DNA of 34,787 bases from Hyphomonadaceae bacterium (GCA_014378995.1 JACMMP010000224.1:1-34787); one strand, 5' to 3'. Counted from the first letter of the stretch, positions 7,810-17,107 are shown. Made by a program: numbers and translations. The notes: a model not told the origin generated them from the letters alone.

Positions 7810-9027
7810 ATGAGCGCACAAGAATTCGATGTCATCGTCTATGGCGCGACCGGCTTCACCGGGCGGTTGGCGGCCGAGTATCTGCTGCGCACGTACGGCG
7901 CCGAGGGCGAGGTGCGCTGGGCGATGGCGGGCCGTGACCGCGAGAAGCTGAAGGCGGTGAGCATCAAACTCGGCGCGCCGATGAATTTTCCGCTGATTGA
8001 AGCGAAAACCTCGGACACTGGCGCGCTGGACGCGTTGGCGCATCGCACGCGCGCGGTGATCACGACGGTTGGTCCCTATCAGCTTCATGGCGAGCCGCTG
8101 CTCGCCGCCTGCGTGCGCGCGGGCACGGACTATGTCGATCTCTGCGGCGAGCCAAACTGGATGGCGGCGATGATCGCAAAGTACGAGAACCAGGCCCGCC
8201 AGAGCGGCGCCCGCATCGTGTTCTCGTGCGGCTTCGATTCTATCCCGTTCGATTGCGGTGTTTGGTTTTTGCAGCAGGAGGCGATCCGCCGCTTCGGCAA
8301 GCCGGCGCGCGACGTGCGCGGGCGCGTGCGCAAGATGCAAGGCGGTTTTTCCGGCGGCACCATGGCGTCGATGCTGGCGACGTTGGATGCGGCCAAGCGC
8401 GATCCGGGCATCGCTGCGCAAATGGCCGATCCGTTCGCGCTTTCGCCGCACCGGCTTTCGCCGCAGCCTTCAGGCGAAGACGTGACGCACGACGGTGACA
8501 TTCCGTCTTGGTCGGCGCCGTTCGTGATGGCTGCTATCAACACCAAGACCGTGCACCGCACCAACGCGCTGCGCAATTATCCGTACGGGCAGGATTTCAC
8601 GTACTCCGAAATGATGCTGACGGGCGATGGCGCGGCGGGTGAAAAGCGCGCCCGCGGCGCGCTCAATCAATCAAAGACGCAACAAGCGCTGCTCGGGTTT
8701 GCGCCGACGCGCTGGGCGTTGCGCCAGTTCGCGTTGCCGAAGCCCGGGCAGGGGCCGTCGAAGGAGGAGCGCGAGAGTGGCATGTACGAGGTGCTCTATG
8801 TCGGCGATGCCGGCGACGGGCGCTCTTTGCGCGCGGCAGTGAGCGGCGACAAAGATCCAGGCTACGGCTCGACCTCGAAGATGATCAGCGAAGCGGCGCT
8901 GACATTGATCGACGCGCCGCGCGACGCAACACCGGGCGGCATCTGGACCCCCGCCGCGGCGATGGGCGACGCGCTCATCGATCGCCTAGCGATGCGGGCC
9001 GGGTTGCGGTTTCAGTTGGAAAATTAG
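7810..9027 (+). CDS. Saccharopine dehydrogenase-like / trans-acting enoyl reductase family protein
   Basis: The 405-residue protein starts with an NAD(P)-binding Rossmann motif, VIVYGATGFTGRLAAEYL (about 8-25), followed by GRDREKL. The blocks TTVGPYQLHGEPLLAACVRAG and YVDLCGEPNWM are hallmarks of the saccharopine-dehydrogenase-like family. That family includes mycobacterial trans-acting enoyl reductases and eukaryotic SCCPDH. A serine-rich SCGFDSIPFD stretch follows. Members act on lipids or remain uncharacterised; a lysine-biosynthesis role is not implied. The gene is divergent from the DMT permease, with 69 nt between. It ends just before a 100-bp dispersed repeat that separates it from the convergent aminotransferase gene. 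Confidence 0.82.
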   Translation: MSAQEFDVIVYGATGFTGRLAAEYLLRTYGAEGEVRWAMAGRDREKLKAVSIKLGAPMNFPLIEAKTSDTGALDALAHRTRAVITTVGPYQLHGEPLLAACVRAGTDYVDLCGEPNWMAAMIAKYENQARQSGARIVFSCGFDSIPFDCGVWFLQQEAIRRFGKPARDVRGRVRKMQGGFSGGTMASMLATLDAAKRDPGIAAQMADPFALSPHRLSPQPSGEDVTHDGDIPSWSAPFVMAAINTKTVHRTNALRNYPYGQDFTYSEMMLTGDGAAGEKRARGALNQSKTQQALLGFAPTRWALRQFALPKPGQGPSKEERESGMYEVLYVGDAGDGRSLRAAVSGDKDPGYGSTSKMISEAALTLIDAPRDATPGGIWTPAAAMGDALIDRLAMRAGLRFQLEN

Positions 9028-9047
9028 TTCAAGCCAAAATTTAGCCC

Positions 9048-9147
9048 AGTCATTCCAGGCGAAGCGAAGCGGAGACCTGGAACCCAGGGCAACCTACGCA
9101 GTATTGGCCCTGGGTTCCAGATCGCGCTCCGCGCGTCTGGAATGACT
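9048..9147. repeat. Dispersed 100-bp inverted-repeat element, copy A
   Basis: The element starts AGTCATTCCAGG and ends in its reverse complement. A second nested pair (CTGGAACCCAGGG / CCCTGGGTTCCAG) sits in the middle, so the whole can fold into a long cruciform or hairpin. It lies between two convergent genes. A 99-bp relative with the same ends and core is at 19264-19362, also between convergent genes. Outer arms and core are shared; the loops differ. Confidence 0.82.
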
Positions 9148-9164
9148 CGATGTTTGTTTTCGCG

Positions 9165-10400
<1,236 letters not shown>

Positions 10401-10484
10401 TTAAGGCAACTCACGCAGCGATGCGAAAACGCCGCGTTTGACCGCCAACCGAGCGGCATTATATCCCCCCGAACGGAGGAATTC

Positions 10485-10850
10485 ATGCCGCTGCTGATGT
10501 GCCCGAACTGCAATGCCTCGATGAGCGAAGTGAAACGCGCCGATGTCGCCTTCGACATGTGCCCGACATGCCGGGGCGTCTGGCTCGACCGGGGCGAACT
10601 GGAAAAGATCATCGCCAGCGCCAAGGACGAGCGCGTCGCGTTCGAGCAGGACCGGACGCAATTCTATCAGGATCCCGACGCCTACCGCCGCAGCCACCAG
10701 GCGCAGCCGCAGCAACGTCCGCAGCAGGGCTACGGCGAACGGGGCGAATACGGTGAGCGCGGCGAACAAGGCGAGCGCGGCGAAGGCCAGTACGACCAGC
10801 GAGGCGGCCGTCGCCGCGGTGGTATGGGCCTGTTCGACATATTCGACTGA
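10485..10850 (+). CDS. TFIIB-type zinc-finger domain protein with GER repeats
   Basis: The 121-residue protein has an N-terminal zinc ribbon with CPNC (residues 6-9) and CPTC (26-29), followed by RGVWLDRGELEKII. This is the signature of the zf-TFIIB (DUF3197-like) domain of small bacterial proteins. The second half is low complexity: QPQQRPQQGYG, then a run of Gly-Glu-Arg-Gly-Glu units (GERGEYGERGEQGERGE), then RGGRRRGGMG and an acidic aromatic end LFDIFD. The start is the ATG at 10485, preceded by GGAGGA; the frame extends upstream without a better site. The role is unknown. The tail suggests a flexible, possibly nucleic-acid- or partner-binding region. It is followed after 84 nt by the outer-membrane receptor. 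Confidence 0.85.
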   Translation: MPLLMCPNCNASMSEVKRADVAFDMCPTCRGVWLDRGELEKIIASAKDERVAFEQDRTQFYQDPDAYRRSHQAQPQQRPQQGYGERGEYGERGEQGERGEGQYDQRGGRRRGGMGLFDIFD

Positions 10851-10934
10851 GCGCCTCGCGCCGTTCGCCGCGTCTACACGCGTGTCCGCAGCGCTGCGAT
10901 TGTTCCCCCTCCCGAATTCAGACAAAGGGAGGCC

Positions 10935-13094
10935 ATGGGCCCCTTCAATCGTCTGACTTGGCTTTTGTCCGCGTCGCTTGGCTTCGCCGCTGCGACAAGC
11001 GCTGCGCATGCGCAACAATCGCCGCCGCCCGCTGAGGCGCCCGCCGCCGAGGAAGGCGTGGAAAGCGACGAGATCGTCATTTTGGCGCAGCCCGGCGATC
11101 AGGTGCGCATCGACCGCCGCACCTACACTTTGCGCGACGACGCCACCGCGCAAAGCACCAACATGTTCGACGTGCTGGGGAGAATTCCATCCGTCAGCGT
11201 CTCGCCCGCGGGCGCCATCACGCTGCTTGGCGCTTCGAACGTCACCATCCAGATCAACGGCCAACCGGTGCCAGGCGCTAATCTCGAACAAGTGCTGCGC
11301 GGGCTGCCGGGCGCCAATGTCGAGCGTATCGAAGTCATCACCAACCCGTCGGCGCAGTATTCCGCGCAAGCTTCGGGCGGCATCATAAACATCATCACCC
11401 GCCAGCGTTTCGACAGCGGCTTCAGCGGCAATCTTCAAGCCGGCGCCGATACGTTGGGCGGCTATCATTTCGGCTTTGCGCCAAGCTATGCGCAAGGACC
11501 GTGGTCATTCAGCGGCCAAATCGGCGTCTACAATGGCGGGCAGGAAAACGATCTCAGCCGCGAGCGGCGCGAGAGTCCCGGCGGCGCGCTGACCACCGAA
11601 ACCGGCGCCCGCGACATGGCCTGGGACGGCTGGTACGCGAGCCGCCTAACGGCCGGCTACAGCCCGAACGATCGCCAGCGCATGAGCGTCGCGCTGGACG
11701 GCGGTGAATTCAATTTCGAGCAGAACCAGCTTTCAGAGTTCGCCGATGCGCTCGGGCCCGTCGCGGACCGCGCCTCTCACACGTCCAGCACGGGCGAACA
11801 GCGCCAGCTTACCTTCGACTTTCAGCAGCAGGGAGATCAGCCGCGCGAGTTGATGAAGCTCAACGTTTCGCTGTCGCAGTTCGTGAACTTGTCCGAAAAC
11901 CTCTATACTGAAACGCCCGTTCTCGGCGTCGCCAGCCAGTACGCTGCGCATGCGGAGCAAGAGGATCGAGGTTTCGACGCCAAGCTCGATTTTGAGCAGC
12001 CCTTCGAAGACGAGCGTTTTCTGACCTACGGCTTGGCTTTCGACAGTTCCAACGAAGACATCGAAAACGCGCTTGAAACGCTGGTCGGCGTCGGTCCGCC
12101 AGATTACCAAGCCTCGCTCGAAGGCGCGCAACAGACGCTTGCCGGCTATGTCACCTATCAGTTCGACACCGGCGACTGGACTTGGCTGCCGGGCCTGCGC
12201 GCGGAAAGCTATCGCCGCGAAGTGATTTCCGGCGGGCTCGAAACCGATGACCAGGAAACCCGGTTTTTCCCAAGCATCCACATCCGCCGCGCGCTGACGC
12301 CCGCGATCAACATCGATTTGAGCTACACCAGCCGCATCCAGCGGCCAGGCATCCAGCAACTCGATCCGGCGTTGCGCTTCATTGATGTGGACCGCGCCGT
12401 CTCCGGCAACCCCAACCTCGAACCGACGACGACGGACGCGTACGAAGCGAACTTCGTCTATCAGCGCAATGGCGTCAATTTCAGCGTTACGTTCTTCGAT
12501 CGCATCAGCGACGACATCGTCTCCCAATTCACTGAGCTGAACCCGGACGGCGTCATCGTCTCGACGCCCGTGAATGCGGGCACGAGCGAGCAGCGCGGCC
12601 TGCAAGTGTTGTGGCGCGGGCCGATCGGCGAGCGGTGGCGCTATTCGCTAAGCGGCAACGTGCTGAACCGCGAGTTCGATGTGCTGACGAGCGGCGGCGC
12701 CATCACCCGGCGCAGCGAGATCGAGTATGACGGCACAGCCCAGCTCGATTGGCGCGATCCGGACCAAAATGCGGTCGGCGCCGATCAGGTGCAGTTCGAG
12801 CTGCGCTTCCGCGGCCCGCGCTACGGCATCCAATCTGAGAGCGATCCGTTCGTGATGGCGAATTTCACGTGGCGGCGGCGGGTGACGGAACGGCTGTTCG
12901 CCGTCGTGATGGTGCACGACATTTTCAGCAGCACCGATCAGATATCGGAGATCACGACGACCGATTACGTGGAGCGCACCGAGTACAGCGCCGCCGGCGC
13001 GCGCGCGCGCGTTGCGCTGACCTATCAATTCGGTTCCGGCCCACAGCGCCCGCCCCAAGATCAAGCCCCCGGCGGCCCACCAATAATGCAATAG
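10935..13094 (+). CDS. TonB-dependent-receptor-like outer-membrane beta-barrel protein
   Basis: The 719-residue protein has a signal peptide ending AAHAQQ (cleavage near residue 26) and a proline/alanine/glutamate-rich linker. A plug domain follows, with NMFDVLGRIPSVSVSP, INGQPVPGANLEQVLRGLPGANVERIEVITNPSAQY and SGGIINIITR. The rest is a beta-barrel rich in alternating aromatic strands and ends in a strand around ALTYQFG plus a Pro/Gln tail. This is the pattern of outer-membrane receptors of the OMP_b-brl_3 / TonB-dependent type, which import siderophores, carbohydrates or other ligands; the ligand is unknown. The ATG follows GGGAGG with a short spacer. A possible terminator lies at 13120-13142. 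No regulator or transporter partner lies next to it. Confidence 0.88.
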   Translation: MGPFNRLTWLLSASLGFAAATSAAHAQQSPPPAEAPAAEEGVESDEIVILAQPGDQVRIDRRTYTLRDDATAQSTNMFDVLGRIPSVSVSPAGAITLLGASNVTIQINGQPVPGANLEQVLRGLPGANVERIEVITNPSAQYSAQASGGIINIITRQRFDSGFSGNLQAGADTLGGYHFGFAPSYAQGPWSFSGQIGVYNGGQENDLSRERRESPGGALTTETGARDMAWDGWYASRLTAGYSPNDRQRMSVALDGGEFNFEQNQLSEFADALGPVADRASHTSSTGEQRQLTFDFQQQGDQPRELMKLNVSLSQFVNLSENLYTETPVLGVASQYAAHAEQEDRGFDAKLDFEQPFEDERFLTYGLAFDSSNEDIENALETLVGVGPPDYQASLEGAQQTLAGYVTYQFDTGDWTWLPGLRAESYRREVISGGLETDDQETRFFPSIHIRRALTPAINIDLSYTSRIQRPGIQQLDPALRFIDVDRAVSGNPNLEPTTTDAYEANFVYQRNGVNFSVTFFDRISDDIVSQFTELNPDGVIVSTPVNAGTSEQRGLQVLWRGPIGERWRYSLSGNVLNREFDVLTSGGAITRRSEIEYDGTAQLDWRDPDQNAVGADQVQFELRFRGPRYGIQSESDPFVMANFTWRRRVTERLFAVVMVHDIFSSTDQISEITTTDYVERTEYSAAGARARVALTYQFGSGPQRPPQDQAPGGPPIMQ

Positions 13095-13119
13095 GGGGAG
13101 ATTATTCGCGTTTCCGCAC

Positions 13120-13142
13120 CCACCACGATCAGTGGTGGTTTG
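13120..13142 (+). terminator. Possible intrinsic terminator after the receptor gene
   Basis: CCACCAC (13120-13126) and GTGGTGG (13132-13138) form a 7-bp stem with a 5-nt loop, followed by TTT. It lies 26 nt after the receptor stop. The T run is short, so efficiency is uncertain. Confidence 0.5.
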
Positions 13143-13271
13143 GCGGCTTTTCAGCGCGGAACGGCTAGAATTGTGATCCCGAAGTAGGAACGGCTTTGCG
13201 GAACGCCAAAGGCCCGTTATTGGCCCAAAGCGGACGTTGGGCAAAAGCACACCCGATGCTACTGCTACCGG

Positions 13272-13745
13272 ATGTTGCGGAAGGCTCTCCTGTTCACGTG
13301 CATATTATTGTTGGCCTGCGAAGCTCGGCGCGTCGATGATGCAGGGTCCATCCTGCAAGTGGAGGAGAGTTTCGGTCCGGGATGCGGCGACGCCTGCGTG
13401 GTGGTCGTACTCGCCGCGGCTGCGGAGGGCCCCAAGTGGCCGCTAGAGCGAGCAAACATTTTTGCGGAAACCGCCCGTCTGACCGCGTACAATAGTGCTT
13501 TCGTTTCTGGCGCGATCATTAGTAGACCAGCTGAAACGCGAGGCGCCTACCCTGACGACGCCTGGGCGATCAGGTTCAGTTGCCCGCTGCAGTTCATCAA
13601 TGAGGAAGGTGCTCCGCGGGAGGTGCAACAATCTCCAGCAGCACACATTGTGATCCGTGCCACCAGCATTTGGCGAGCCGTCGAGTTGCGCACAGCTGTT
13701 GATCTAGAGCGGCTGAACGAGGTGTGCGCGCTGCAACCTCAATGA
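13272..13745 (+). CDS. Putative lipoprotein of unknown function
   Basis: The 157-residue protein starts MLRKALLFTCILLLAC, a lipoprotein signal peptide with a lipobox-like LLAC and the predicted lipidated cysteine at residue 16. The mature part has an acidic start, a region with two close cysteines (GPGCGDACVVVVLAA) and two further cysteines. I recognise no family. Its upstream region (13143-13271) shows no clear promoter. The codon use is slightly less GC-rich than its neighbours and the gene lies between the receptor and the GrpB-like gene, a stretch that looks like variable accessory content. Confidence 0.6.
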   Translation: MLRKALLFTCILLLACEARRVDDAGSILQVEESFGPGCGDACVVVVLAAAAEGPKWPLERANIFAETARLTAYNSAFVSGAIISRPAETRGAYPDDAWAIRFSCPLQFINEEGAPREVQQSPAAHIVIRATSIWRAVELRTAVDLERLNEVCALQPQ

Positions 13746-13881
13746 CTGAATTCGGCGAAAGCGCGCCGGTCGCCGGCAACTCGATTGACGGTCCGAGCTG
13801 GTGATAACCAGGCGTTCAAAATCGCCGGGCAGCTCGCCGTCCTTTCCAGAATGCATTGCGTGCCGTTACCCTGCTGCGACG

Positions 13882-14403
13882 ATGAAAGTGATCCGGCCCC
13901 ACGACCCCCGCTGGAAGGAGCTTTTCACCGTGGAAGCTCAGTCGTTGCGGGCGCAGCTTGGCCAAACCGCGCTGCAAATAGAGCACATCGGCAGCACCGC
14001 AATTCCAAACATCCTGGCCAAGCCCATCATCGATATTGTGGTGGAGGCTGCATCACTCGAGGATTTGGAAGCGCAGACCCCGGCGATGGTGAAAATCGGC
14101 TACGAGTCACGCGGCGAGCACGGGATTCCGGGTCGTCGATATTTCAAGAAACGGCGCGACGGCTCTGGCGTCGGGTATCACGTGCATAGCTTTGCGCGTG
14201 GCTCAACGCACATTGTACGGCATGTTCAGTTCCGGGATTTTCTCCTGCTGGAACCGGATGTGGCGCAAGAGTACAGCGCCCTGAAGCAAACCTTGGCGAG
14301 TTCAACGGGTGTGCTCGTTGACGACTACGTCCAGCGCAAATCGGAGTTTGTTGGTCGAGTTCAACGTCTGGCTTCGCTACGCTTTTCGGAAGCGGCAGAA
14401 TGA
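13882..14403 (+). CDS. GrpB family protein (nucleotidyltransferase-fold superfamily)
   Basis: The 173-residue protein has the family hallmark QIEHIGSTAIPNILAKPIIDIVV (about 36-58), in which the GS and the acidic residues correspond to the nucleotidyltransferase fold seen in GrpB/UPF0157 proteins. Next are GYESRGEHGIPGRRYFKK and a histidine-rich strand YHVHSFARGSTHIVRHVQFRDFL. Some relatives are fused to CoaE; the function of lone GrpB proteins is poorly defined. I take the ATG at 13882 because the family begins with a MxVxxxDPxWxxxF pattern (MKVIRPHDPRWKELF). The open frame reaches back to 13801 without similarity. Transposon E2 is inserted 22 nt after its stop (TSD included), leaving the gene intact. 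Confidence 0.82.
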   Translation: MKVIRPHDPRWKELFTVEAQSLRAQLGQTALQIEHIGSTAIPNILAKPIIDIVVEAASLEDLEAQTPAMVKIGYESRGEHGIPGRRYFKKRRDGSGVGYHVHSFARGSTHIVRHVQFRDFLLLEPDVAQEYSALKQTLASSTGVLVDDYVQRKSEFVGRVQRLASLRFSEAAE

Positions 14404-14425
14404 CGTCCTCCGGCGAAAAACGGTC

Positions 14426-14457
14426 ATTGCCCAGGCGATATTATACTTCCCGTACCC
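14426..14457 (+). repeat. E2 left target duplication and left terminal inverted repeat
   Basis: ATTGCCCA (14426-14433) is the duplication and 14434-14457 the inverted repeat. This end has CTTCCCG where the transposase end has CTTGACG, so the -35 box is lost on the cargo side. Confidence 0.9.
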
Positions 14458-14493
14458 AGGCGAAAGCTAAGTCCCCGTTTCTAAAGTAGACAG

Positions 14494-14530
14494 AAATAGA
14501 AACCCGCTTCCCCTCGGGCCTTTCCTATTT
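14494..14530 (-). terminator. Imperfect hairpin ending the E2 cargo operon
   Basis: On the minus strand AAATAG, AAA and CCCG pair in order with CGGG, TTT and CTATTT across small bulges. The hairpin ends in a T-rich stretch, about 40 nt after the membrane-protein stop and just inside the left end of E2. Confidence 0.5.
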
Positions 14531-14571
14531 GTGGATAGAGCTAGGATCGAAGTCCGCGAATAGGAAGCGCG

Positions 14572-14886
14572 CTACCAGCCAAGCATTTGCTTGAGCTCCG
14601 GCCATGACGGGGTCAGGTCCGTTAGCTGCAGAAACGCGACAAGCCAGAACCCAACAATCGCGCCAAGTATGTAGTAGGAAACCCGCGCATCCCAGGGGAA
14701 TGAATGATCTCTCGCCGAAAGAGATCGAAACGCGAGGGCCAAGCCAATCGTCGCGCCGATCGCACAAACCGCAATCCATTTTTCCGGATATGGCGCTGGC
14801 GTTTTGTACCCCGACCAATCCGACACCTTGAAGAGTATGGCCGCGTGGGCGGCGATCAAAGCGCCACGGAGCGTATAGTTGTTCAT
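14572..14886 (-). CDS. Small membrane protein carried by E2
   Basis: The 104-residue protein has hydrophobic segments at about 36-53 (WIAVCAIGATIGLALAF) and 70-88 (YYILGAIVGFWLVAFLQL), plus a weaker N-terminal one, so two or three membrane spans are likely. I recognise no family. Its ATG overlaps the stop of the 53-residue gene by 4 nt (ATGA), a sign of translational coupling. It is the last gene of the E2 operon. A small membrane protein next to a nucleotidyltransferase-fold protein could be an effector, but nothing in the sequence proves this. Confidence 0.6.
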   Translation of the reverse strand: MNNYTLRGALIAAHAAILFKVSDWSGYKTPAPYPEKWIAVCAIGATIGLALAFRSLSARDHSFPWDARVSYYILGAIVGFWLVAFLQLTDLTPSWPELKQMLGW

Positions 14887-15044
14887 TGGGCGCTTTCGCC
14901 CTGCGGTTTTTTGGGCGGCACGATCTTCCCAAACGCGCGCTCAAACGCTTCCGCGTTCTTGTCCGCGCCGAGCTCTTTCGCCGCTTCTTTGAAGCGCTCG
15001 TGTTGGGGTTTCTCGTTTGGATTAGTCGTTTTCTTCTTCGGCAC
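14883..15044 (-). CDS. Small lysine-rich passenger protein of E2, 53 residues
   Basis: The protein starts MPKKKTTNPNEKPQHERF and continues with a helix KEAAKELGADKNAEAFERAFG and a PPKKPQGE tail. The start is GTG at 15044 with AGAGG about 7 nt upstream. It overlaps the 3' end of the nucleotidyltransferase gene by 23 nt and the start of the membrane-protein gene by 4 nt. Small proteins with an ERFKEAA-x-ELG-A-D helix are common in Proteobacteria next to mobile genes; this is recalled, not checked. Like the small protein of E1 it has 53 residues, a central FExA-type helix and many lysines. The function is unknown. Confidence 0.65.
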   Translation of the reverse strand: MPKKKTTNPNEKPQHERFKEAAKELGADKNAEAFERAFGKIVPPKKPQGESAQ

Positions 15045-16062
15045 GGGCAAGCCTCTTCAGTTCAGGAAGTAGCTTCTTCAGTGTGGCCGGAAGCCAAGGC
15101 ATATCTTTCACATTCATTGATAGGCCCAAGTTTCGTTGGGCAAGTCTACACACAATGCGCGCGTGGGAGGCGTCTTTGACGCTCTTCAGTGCGTTTCGGC
15201 TGCCCTGTTTCGACACCCATAGCTTGTGAAGAGCAAAGGTCCTGGGTTCAGGAACGACTATGCGCAGCGGTAGGCCATCGGCGCCGACAACGGTTTGAGC
15301 GAACGCAGGCCCGGTCAACAGCCATTCAATATTCCCTATGGGTTGCGCCTCTACATCTCCAACCGGGCGCATAATCGCGATTTCCTCGTTCTCGGGCACG
15401 ATCAAGTCAACGATGTAGCCGCGATCATTGCGTACAATCATTCCATAGTCGGCAGTAAATGTGGGATCCACGCGCTGAAGGATGCTCATCAGTCCATCGC
15501 GACGAACTACACTTGTGGCCGACAGCAATAGCGAGTGTCGATTGTCCCATATGAGGTCTGCGTCGGTTGTCGTGGTATAGCGGCCGCCGACAAAGACGCC
15601 GGCAGCCATCTCGTAAGCATATAGAGCATTCGTACCGGCTACTATGATGTGGGGGCCCAGCAACCCCTCTCGGTCAAGCTCTCGAATAATCCGCGCCGCA
15701 ATGAGCGGGACGCGCGCTATGCCCACGGCCTTATTAACTGGAGCCATTTCTTCCGCGCGCGCGCGGAGCCGTCTAACGCGCGCGCGCAACGTTTTCATCC
15801 GCGCATCGTTTTCGACCTTCCGTCTTGCAAGCGCTGGCGTCTCTCGTCCAAGCGATTTCCGGTTGCCCTGAACCTTCTCGTATAAGTACCGTTTGCCCTT
15901 TGATGTGTGCCACGCGAGGCGCGGACTCATCTCCATATCGCGGTCAACGGGGCGCCAAGCGTCGAATAGCTGTTGGACGTCGATCAGTTGGCGACGTTGC
16001 TCTTCCGACAATTCTGAGTACAGCAAGTGGACCAAGCCTCTGAAATTACGCGGTTGTGTCAC
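15022..16062 (-). CDS. GSU2403-family nucleotidyltransferase-fold protein carried by E2
   Basis: The 346-residue protein has a coiled, charged N-terminal half (about 70-115) and a nucleotidyltransferase domain. The domain begins with IIVAGTNALYAYEMAAGV and has the catalytic acidic pair in TTTTDADLIW (D167 and D169). It then runs to a C-terminal region with HKLWVSKQ, where many relatives have a lysine. Proteins of the GSU2403 family resemble nucleotidyltransferases of toxin-antitoxin and abortive-infection modules; the activity here is inference. I prefer the GTG at 16062 (MTQPRNFRGLVHLLY). The TTG at 16092 lies in the first arm of a 14-bp inverted repeat and gives an unlikely N-terminus. GGGA lies 6 nt before the GTG. 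The gene lies downstream of the transposase on the same strand. Confidence 0.78.
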   Translation of the reverse strand: MTQPRNFRGLVHLLYSELSEEQRRQLIDVQQLFDAWRPVDRDMEMSPRLAWHTSKGKRYLYEKVQGNRKSLGRETPALARRKVENDARMKTLRARVRRLRARAEEMAPVNKAVGIARVPLIAARIIRELDREGLLGPHIIVAGTNALYAYEMAAGVFVGGRYTTTTDADLIWDNRHSLLLSATSVVRRDGLMSILQRVDPTFTADYGMIVRNDRGYIVDLIVPENEEIAIMRPVGDVEAQPIGNIEWLLTGPAFAQTVVGADGLPLRIVVPEPRTFALHKLWVSKQGSRNALKSVKDASHARIVCRLAQRNLGLSMNVKDMPWLPATLKKLLPELKRLARAEEEND

Positions 16063-16094
16063 TTTATCCCGATTCCAGGAAAAGTGACACAACC
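16052..16094 (-). promoter_or_regulatory. 14-bp perfect inverted repeat covering the nucleotidyltransferase start codon
   Basis: GGTTGTGTCACTTT (16052-16065) and its exact reverse complement (16081-16094) flank a 15-nt loop. In the minus-strand transcript the GTG start codon falls inside the second arm, and the GGGA Shine-Dalgarno-like sequence sits in the loop. It could be a hairpin that masks the start codon or a DNA operator. Confidence 0.65.
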
Positions 16095-16156
16095 AAGCGA
16101 TTTCAATTATTTAAGCCGCTTTCCCTTTCCATCGGGATCGTCGCTTACGCTTAACC

Positions 16157-17107
16157 TTAGGCTTCGGGCCTGATTTCCCGATCAACCGTTCGGTACGTCA
16201 GCCGCTTGCCCTTCACGCCTTCTACGATGCGGGCAAAGCGAGTGACGTCATCCACGCCGAGCTTGGCCCGGTGGCTGTAGCGGAAATCAAATTCCGCGGT
16301 GTAGCGGTGCAAGTGCTGGCGTCCGCAGTGTTGGTAGACGCCTTTCATGCCGCGCTTGAAAACAGAGTAATGGCCTTCAACGGTGTTGGTGTGGACCCAA
16401 GGCGCTTCCTTGCGGACGTACTCTTTTTCGCTGTGGTTTACGGCGTGGAAGGTTTGCTGCTCACCAGGGCGCTTGTATTGCGGCGCTTCGTCAGTGATCA
16501 AATAGGCTTCCTTCGCAACGTTCTCATTCAAGATGCGCTGCGTTTCTTCGGTGGTGAACTCGGTCATGACGAAAGAGCGCGCGGCGCCGCTGTCGCGATC
16601 GATTAGCGTCATGACGCGGTTATACATGCCGGCGTGATAGGAGCCGTCCTCACGCGGTTCTTTGCGGGGATCGATTCCTTGCAGCGTTTCGTCAGCCTCA
16701 AGACCGCCAAAGCCAGAACCGAACATGCCGCCGCTCGTGTCCTTCCTCGCTTCACGGATGCGGTGAGAGAGAAACCAGGCGCTCTTTAGCGTCACGCCCA
16801 GCGTGCGGTGCAGCTGGTTGGAGCTGATGCCCTTCTTGCTGGACGCGATCAGAAACATCGCCTGAAGCCAGATGTGCAGCTTGATGTGGCTGCTCTCGAA
16901 GATCGTCCCAACCTTCACCGTGAAAGGCTTGCGGCAGGAATAGCACTTGTAGACGCCCAGGCGGGTGCTCTTGCCCTTCAGGGCGCCGCTGTCATCGACC
17001 ACGCCGCAATGGGGGCAGACACGCCCGTTCGGCCACACGCGGGCTTCAACCCACTTGTAGGCCGCTGCTTCGTCGCGGAAGTGCTTGGCGTCTAGAACGC
17101 TACCCAT
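16157..17107 (-). CDS. IS1595-family transposase of E2
   Basis: This 316-residue DDE-type transposase has a zinc ribbon CPHC (31-34) and CYSC (55-58), a helix-turn-helix around 94-120, and catalytic residues D139 (LEADE), D206 (LITDEAPQY) and E244 (HTNTVEG). The family signature GKRLTYR is at about 300-306. It is well diverged from the E1 transposase but collinear with it. The ATG is at nucleotide 49 from the terminus, exactly as in E1, and TTGACG-17-TACCTT ends 6 nt before it, predicting a leaderless message. Past GKRLTYR the +1 frame encodes a Lys/Arg-rich tail (KPKVKRKRRSRWKGK) that runs to 16111, beyond the annotated stop. Confidence 0.93.
   Translation of the reverse strand: MGSVLDAKHFRDEAAAYKWVEARVWPNGRVCPHCGVVDDSGALKGKSTRLGVYKCYSCRKPFTVKVGTIFESSHIKLHIWLQAMFLIASSKKGISSNQLHRTLGVTLKSAWFLSHRIREARKDTSGGMFGSGFGGLEADETLQGIDPRKEPREDGSYHAGMYNRVMTLIDRDSGAARSFVMTEFTTEETQRILNENVAKEAYLITDEAPQYKRPGEQQTFHAVNHSEKEYVRKEAPWVHTNTVEGHYSVFKRGMKGVYQHCGRQHLHRYTAEFDFRYSHRAKLGVDDVTRFARIVEGVKGKRLTYRTVDREIRPEA

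Noticed and set aside
6907-8451. A 514-codon minus-strand frame that would extend the DMT permease upstream
   Set aside because: The added N-terminal part is arginine/histidine-rich, has no family features and runs antisense through the well-supported gene at 7810-9027. The ATG at 7740 starts a normal permease.
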